Part shown: piece by piece, positions 61,931 to 64,000 of the stretch
How the letters are laid out: every line of letters begins with the position of its first letter
Position numbering within the stretch: position 1 is the stretch's first letter
Assembly (NCBI GenBank): GCA_030065095.1
Contig: JASJDP010000026.1
Location: 1 to 64,000 of the forward strand
Direction: 5' to 3'
DNA: 64,000 nucleotides
From: Rhodobacter sp.
GTDB taxonomy: Bacteria > Pseudomonadota > Alphaproteobacteria > Rhodobacterales > Rhodobacteraceae
Made by a program: the position numbers and the translations under genes
Notes under the pieces: model-generated
Databases searched by the model: none
What the model saw: only the letters and a program-made list of their open reading frames with translations
Told to the model about the DNA's origin: nothing

Positions 61931-62672
61931 GTTGGTTTCCTTTGAAGAGGACCACCTCGATCTTTTCCAGAAGGTTCAGGAACAGAACGGCCAGAAGGAT
62001 GATCGAGAAGATGGCGGCGTACATGCTGGGATAGTCGGCGATGGAACGGGAATACGTGATGATGTCGCCGACCCCGGTCGGCGTGATCTTCAGTTCTGAC
62101 AGGATGGCGCCGATGAAGCCCGCCGAAATGCCTAGGCGCAGGCCCGCGAAGATGACGGGCGATGCCGCCGGGATGATGATCTTCAGCACGATCGCGGTGT
62201 CGGATGCAAGAAATGCCCGGCCCATCTCCTTCATCGATTCAGGTGTGTTCCGCACGGCGCTGGAGGTGTTGAGCACGATGACCGGCATCGCCATGATGCA
62301 GACTACCAGCACCTTCGAGGTCAGGCCGATGCCGTAGGCCAGCACCAATAGCGGGATCAGCGCGGCAAGCGGTGCGGCCTGCATCACGATGAAGATCGGC
62401 GAAAACAGCCAGTCGAAGAACTGGCTGAGCCCGACCCAGAGGCCGATGGCGATCCCAAGAACGGTCGAGATCGCCACGCCGACGATTAGGGGTTTGAGCG
62501 TTTCGGCATAGGCGGTGAAGATCGTGCCGTCCGCGGTCATCCGGACCAGAGCGGCCATCGATTCCAAAAAGGTCGGGAACGCAAAGCTGACAGGGACCCG
62601 GCCCGCGATTTCCCAGGCGCCGAAAAGGATCACGGCGGACAGGATCTTCAGAAGCAACGAGCGGTTGGGCAT
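61911..62672 (-). CDS. NitT/TauT-type ABC transporter permease (first)
   Basis: The 253-residue permease has six helices and the EAA loop region EMGRAFLASDTAIVLKIIIP (about residues 147-166). It starts 66 bases after the binding-protein stop. Together with the other permease, the shared ATPase and the binding protein it forms a complete importer. Confidence 0.9.
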   Translation of the reverse strand: MPNRSLLLKILSAVILFGAWEIAGRVPVSFAFPTFLESMAALVRMTADGTIFTAYAETLKPLIVGVAISTVLGIAIGLWVGLSQFFDWLFSPIFIVMQAAPLAALIPLLVLAYGIGLTSKVLVVCIMAMPVIVLNTSSAVRNTPESMKEMGRAFLASDTAIVLKIIIPAASPVIFAGLRLGISAGFIGAILSELKITPTGVGDIITYSRSIADYPSMYAAIFSIILLAVLFLNLLEKIEVVLFKGNQRGYVSD

Positions 62673-62738
62673 GTGTCGGATGTCCCGCGGCGTAGGATGG
62701 CCGCCGCGCCCGAGGCCGGGCGCAGCGGTGTCGATGTC

Positions 62739-63713
62739 TTAATTCATCGCGGCGTCGAGCGGCGCGAGATACCAGAAATCCTCGATATTCAGAGTGCTCG
62801 GATCGCCGTCCAATTGGCCCGCGGCCGAGTACCATTCCATATCCGCCATTGCCGCCTTGCGGCCGCCGCCGTTGGGGTCATAGAGCCCGGCCTCGACGGC
62901 GTCGCTGTAAAAGCCGTCCAGTTCGCCGAGAATTTCCGCCGGCAATTGGCCGATGGGACCATCGGGGTTGGTTTCGCGGCGGATGATGGTCGGGTCGTCG
63001 TGCATATCTTGCCAGACGCTGGCCAGTGCGCTGACAAAGATGCCGACCTGTTCCTCGTTCTCCTGGATCCAGTCGAGATTGCCGAACAGCGCCTCGTCGC
63101 TGGCTTCGACATCGAACATCTCGAGCACGTTGAAGTTGCCGCCCGCCTCGCTGCGCATCAGCTTGTTCTTGTTGGACAGATCGATGATGGTCGCATCGGC
63201 GCGGCCGCCAAGCAGCGCGGCGACGCGGTTCGACGATCCGGGCACATAGGACCGCTCGCCAAACTCGATGCCAAGGCGGTCTTCGATCACGTTGGCGATC
63301 GAATCGGTGCCGCCGCCGCGCGAATGCAGCAGGATCGGTTCGCCGTTCAGATCCTCGAGCTTGCTGTATTTCTTGGTCGTGACCGGGAAGAATTTCAGCT
63401 TCGACAGCTGAAACACGATCCGCAGCGGCGCTTTCGACCGCTGCATTGCCGCATAGGGTGTGCCAAAGCCGATATCCATCTGACCGCTGAGCACCGCCTG
63501 AATGGCCAGTTCCTCGTCCGAGAACGCGGTCCACTCATAGTCCAGGCCGTTGGCCTTGGCCCGGTCCAGCGCGACGAAGAACGCCGCAAGCTCGTCCGAC
63601 GGGGTCTCTGCCAAAGCAATGCGGATCGTGTCGGCCCCGGCACCGACGGCCGAAACGCCGACCGCAAGCGGAATTGCCGCCGCAAGAGCCGCCTTTCTCA
63701 GGAACTGTTTCAT
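62739..63713 (-). CDS. NitT/TauT-type ABC transporter substrate-binding protein
   Basis: The 324-residue protein has a signal peptide (about residues 1-28, cut near AGA-DT) and the NMT1/THI5-like binding fold (IRIALAETPSDELAAFFVAL, MDIGFGTPYAAMQR, SRGGGTDSIANVIEDRLGI). It is first in the importer operon, next to a GntR regulator encoded upstream. Substrate class is open; the aromatic-acid neighbourhood allows a ring acid or sulfonate. Confidence 0.88.
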   Translation of the reverse strand: MKQFLRKAALAAAIPLAVGVSAVGAGADTIRIALAETPSDELAAFFVALDRAKANGLDYEWTAFSDEELAIQAVLSGQMDIGFGTPYAAMQRSKAPLRIVFQLSKLKFFPVTTKKYSKLEDLNGEPILLHSRGGGTDSIANVIEDRLGIEFGERSYVPGSSNRVAALLGGRADATIIDLSNKNKLMRSEAGGNFNVLEMFDVEASDEALFGNLDWIQENEEQVGIFVSALASVWQDMHDDPTIIRRETNPDGPIGQLPAEILGELDGFYSDAVEAGLYDPNGGGRKAAMADMEWYSAAGQLDGDPSTLNIEDFWYLAPLDAAMN

Positions 63714-63792
63714 CTGTCTCCTCCCTTGTCGTCATCATTGGACGCTCGATGGCCGGGCTTGTTTTTCTCCGGCGTCTTGCCCTTGGTTTACC

Positions 63793-64000
63793 CTAGTACT
63801 CTCCAAACAACCGCGCCGACACGGATCCCAGATGCTCGCGCATCGCGGCATGGGCCGTGGCCGGGTCGCGGGCCTCGATGGCCGCGACGATCCGGTCATG
63901 TTCGGCAAAACTCGAATGATTGCTGGGCGGCTTGTCCGAGACGCGGACGACGCTGTTCCATGCCACCGCCCTGCGCACCTGATTGAGCTGGTCGAACAGT
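63793..64000 (-). CDS. C-terminal end of a GntR/FCD regulator (runs off the window)
   Basis: The frame enters from beyond 64000 and ends at 63793, giving the last 68 residues. LFDQLNQVRRAVAWN and HDRIVAAIEARDPATAHAAM followed by a terminal MREHL are the end of an FCD effector domain (the final metal-type His and the AAM..HL helix). It lies 79 bases upstream of the binding-protein gene on the same strand and probably controls the importer. Confidence 0.85.
   Translation of the reverse strand, partial: LFDQLNQVRRAVAWNSVVRVSDKPPSNHSSFAEHDRIVAAIEARDPATAHAAMREHLGSVSARLFGEY

Noticed and set aside
1-64000. CRISPR array or intact insertion sequence
   Set aside because: No regularly spaced short repeats and no complete transposase were found; the only transposase trace is the broken OrfA at 44467-44685.

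Overview
The window reads as the chromosome of a high-GC alphaproteobacterium, most likely of the Rhodobacterales (Roseobacter/Paracoccus-like). The reasons are the gene families (YeeE/YedE sulfur modules, TRAP and NitT/TauT transporters, GntR/FCD regulators), short overlapping operons, and the lack of long AT-rich spacers except in one small island. It is mainly accessory and catabolic sequence. The only RNA gene recognised is tRNA-Gly(TCC) at 48522-48595. No rRNA, CRISPR array or intact transposase was seen.

Layout. 0.5-1.7 kb: phage-like debris with a small unknown gene, an ASCH-domain protein and a gene broken by an amber codon. 2.1-7.0 kb: a minus-strand sulfane-sulfur operon (two YeeE/YedE proteins, persulfide dioxygenase, DUF442 protein, SulP permease) with a Crp/Fnr regulator upstream. 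7.0-11.2 kb: three dehydrogenases and a LysR regulator. 11.4-15.9 kb: an unrecognised acidic peptide, then a TetR-led group with a CPBP protease, a beta-lactamase-fold hydrolase and a flavodoxin-like protein. 16-20.4 kb: a saccharopine-type reductase, a 2TM protein, an amidohydrolase with an inserted membrane hairpin, and a divergent TetR. 20.6-24.9 kb: LytTR and archease remnants, then rtcB, an alpha/beta hydrolase and a CapA-like protein. 25-29.4 kb: MFS transporter, M20 peptidase and methyltransferase.

29.4-31.9 kb holds the most striking locus. It is a lower-GC, minus-strand set of a 68-residue precursor-like peptide, a radical SAM/SPASM enzyme resembling the GrrM/OscB cyclophane maturases, and an orphan periplasmic binding protein resembling GrrP. 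It looks like a horizontally acquired RiPP (three-residue cyclophane) locus with a Trp/Asp/Lys-rich core instead of the usual glycine-rich one.

32.3-40.1 kb: BMP-family nucleoside ABC transporter, cytosine deaminase-like enzyme and NCS2 nucleobase permease (uptake and salvage). 40.4-44.4 kb: 2-hydroxyacid dehydrogenase divergent from a sugar-type ABC transporter. 44.4-44.9 kb: a scar made of an IS3 OrfA remnant and a second copy of a 170-bp repeat also present at 1.5 kb. 45-48.4 kb: LysR, EamA exporter and class V aminotransferase. 48.9-64 kb: a carboxylate/aromatic-acid catabolic region with GntR, TRAP transporter, ThDP enzyme, crotonase, MarR, feruloyl-CoA synthase-type ligase and amidohydrolase (a likely CoA-dependent hydroxycinnamate pathway). 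It is followed on the other strand by a MoaF-like protein, a double-OsmC protein, a NitT/TauT ABC importer and the end of another GntR regulator running off the window.
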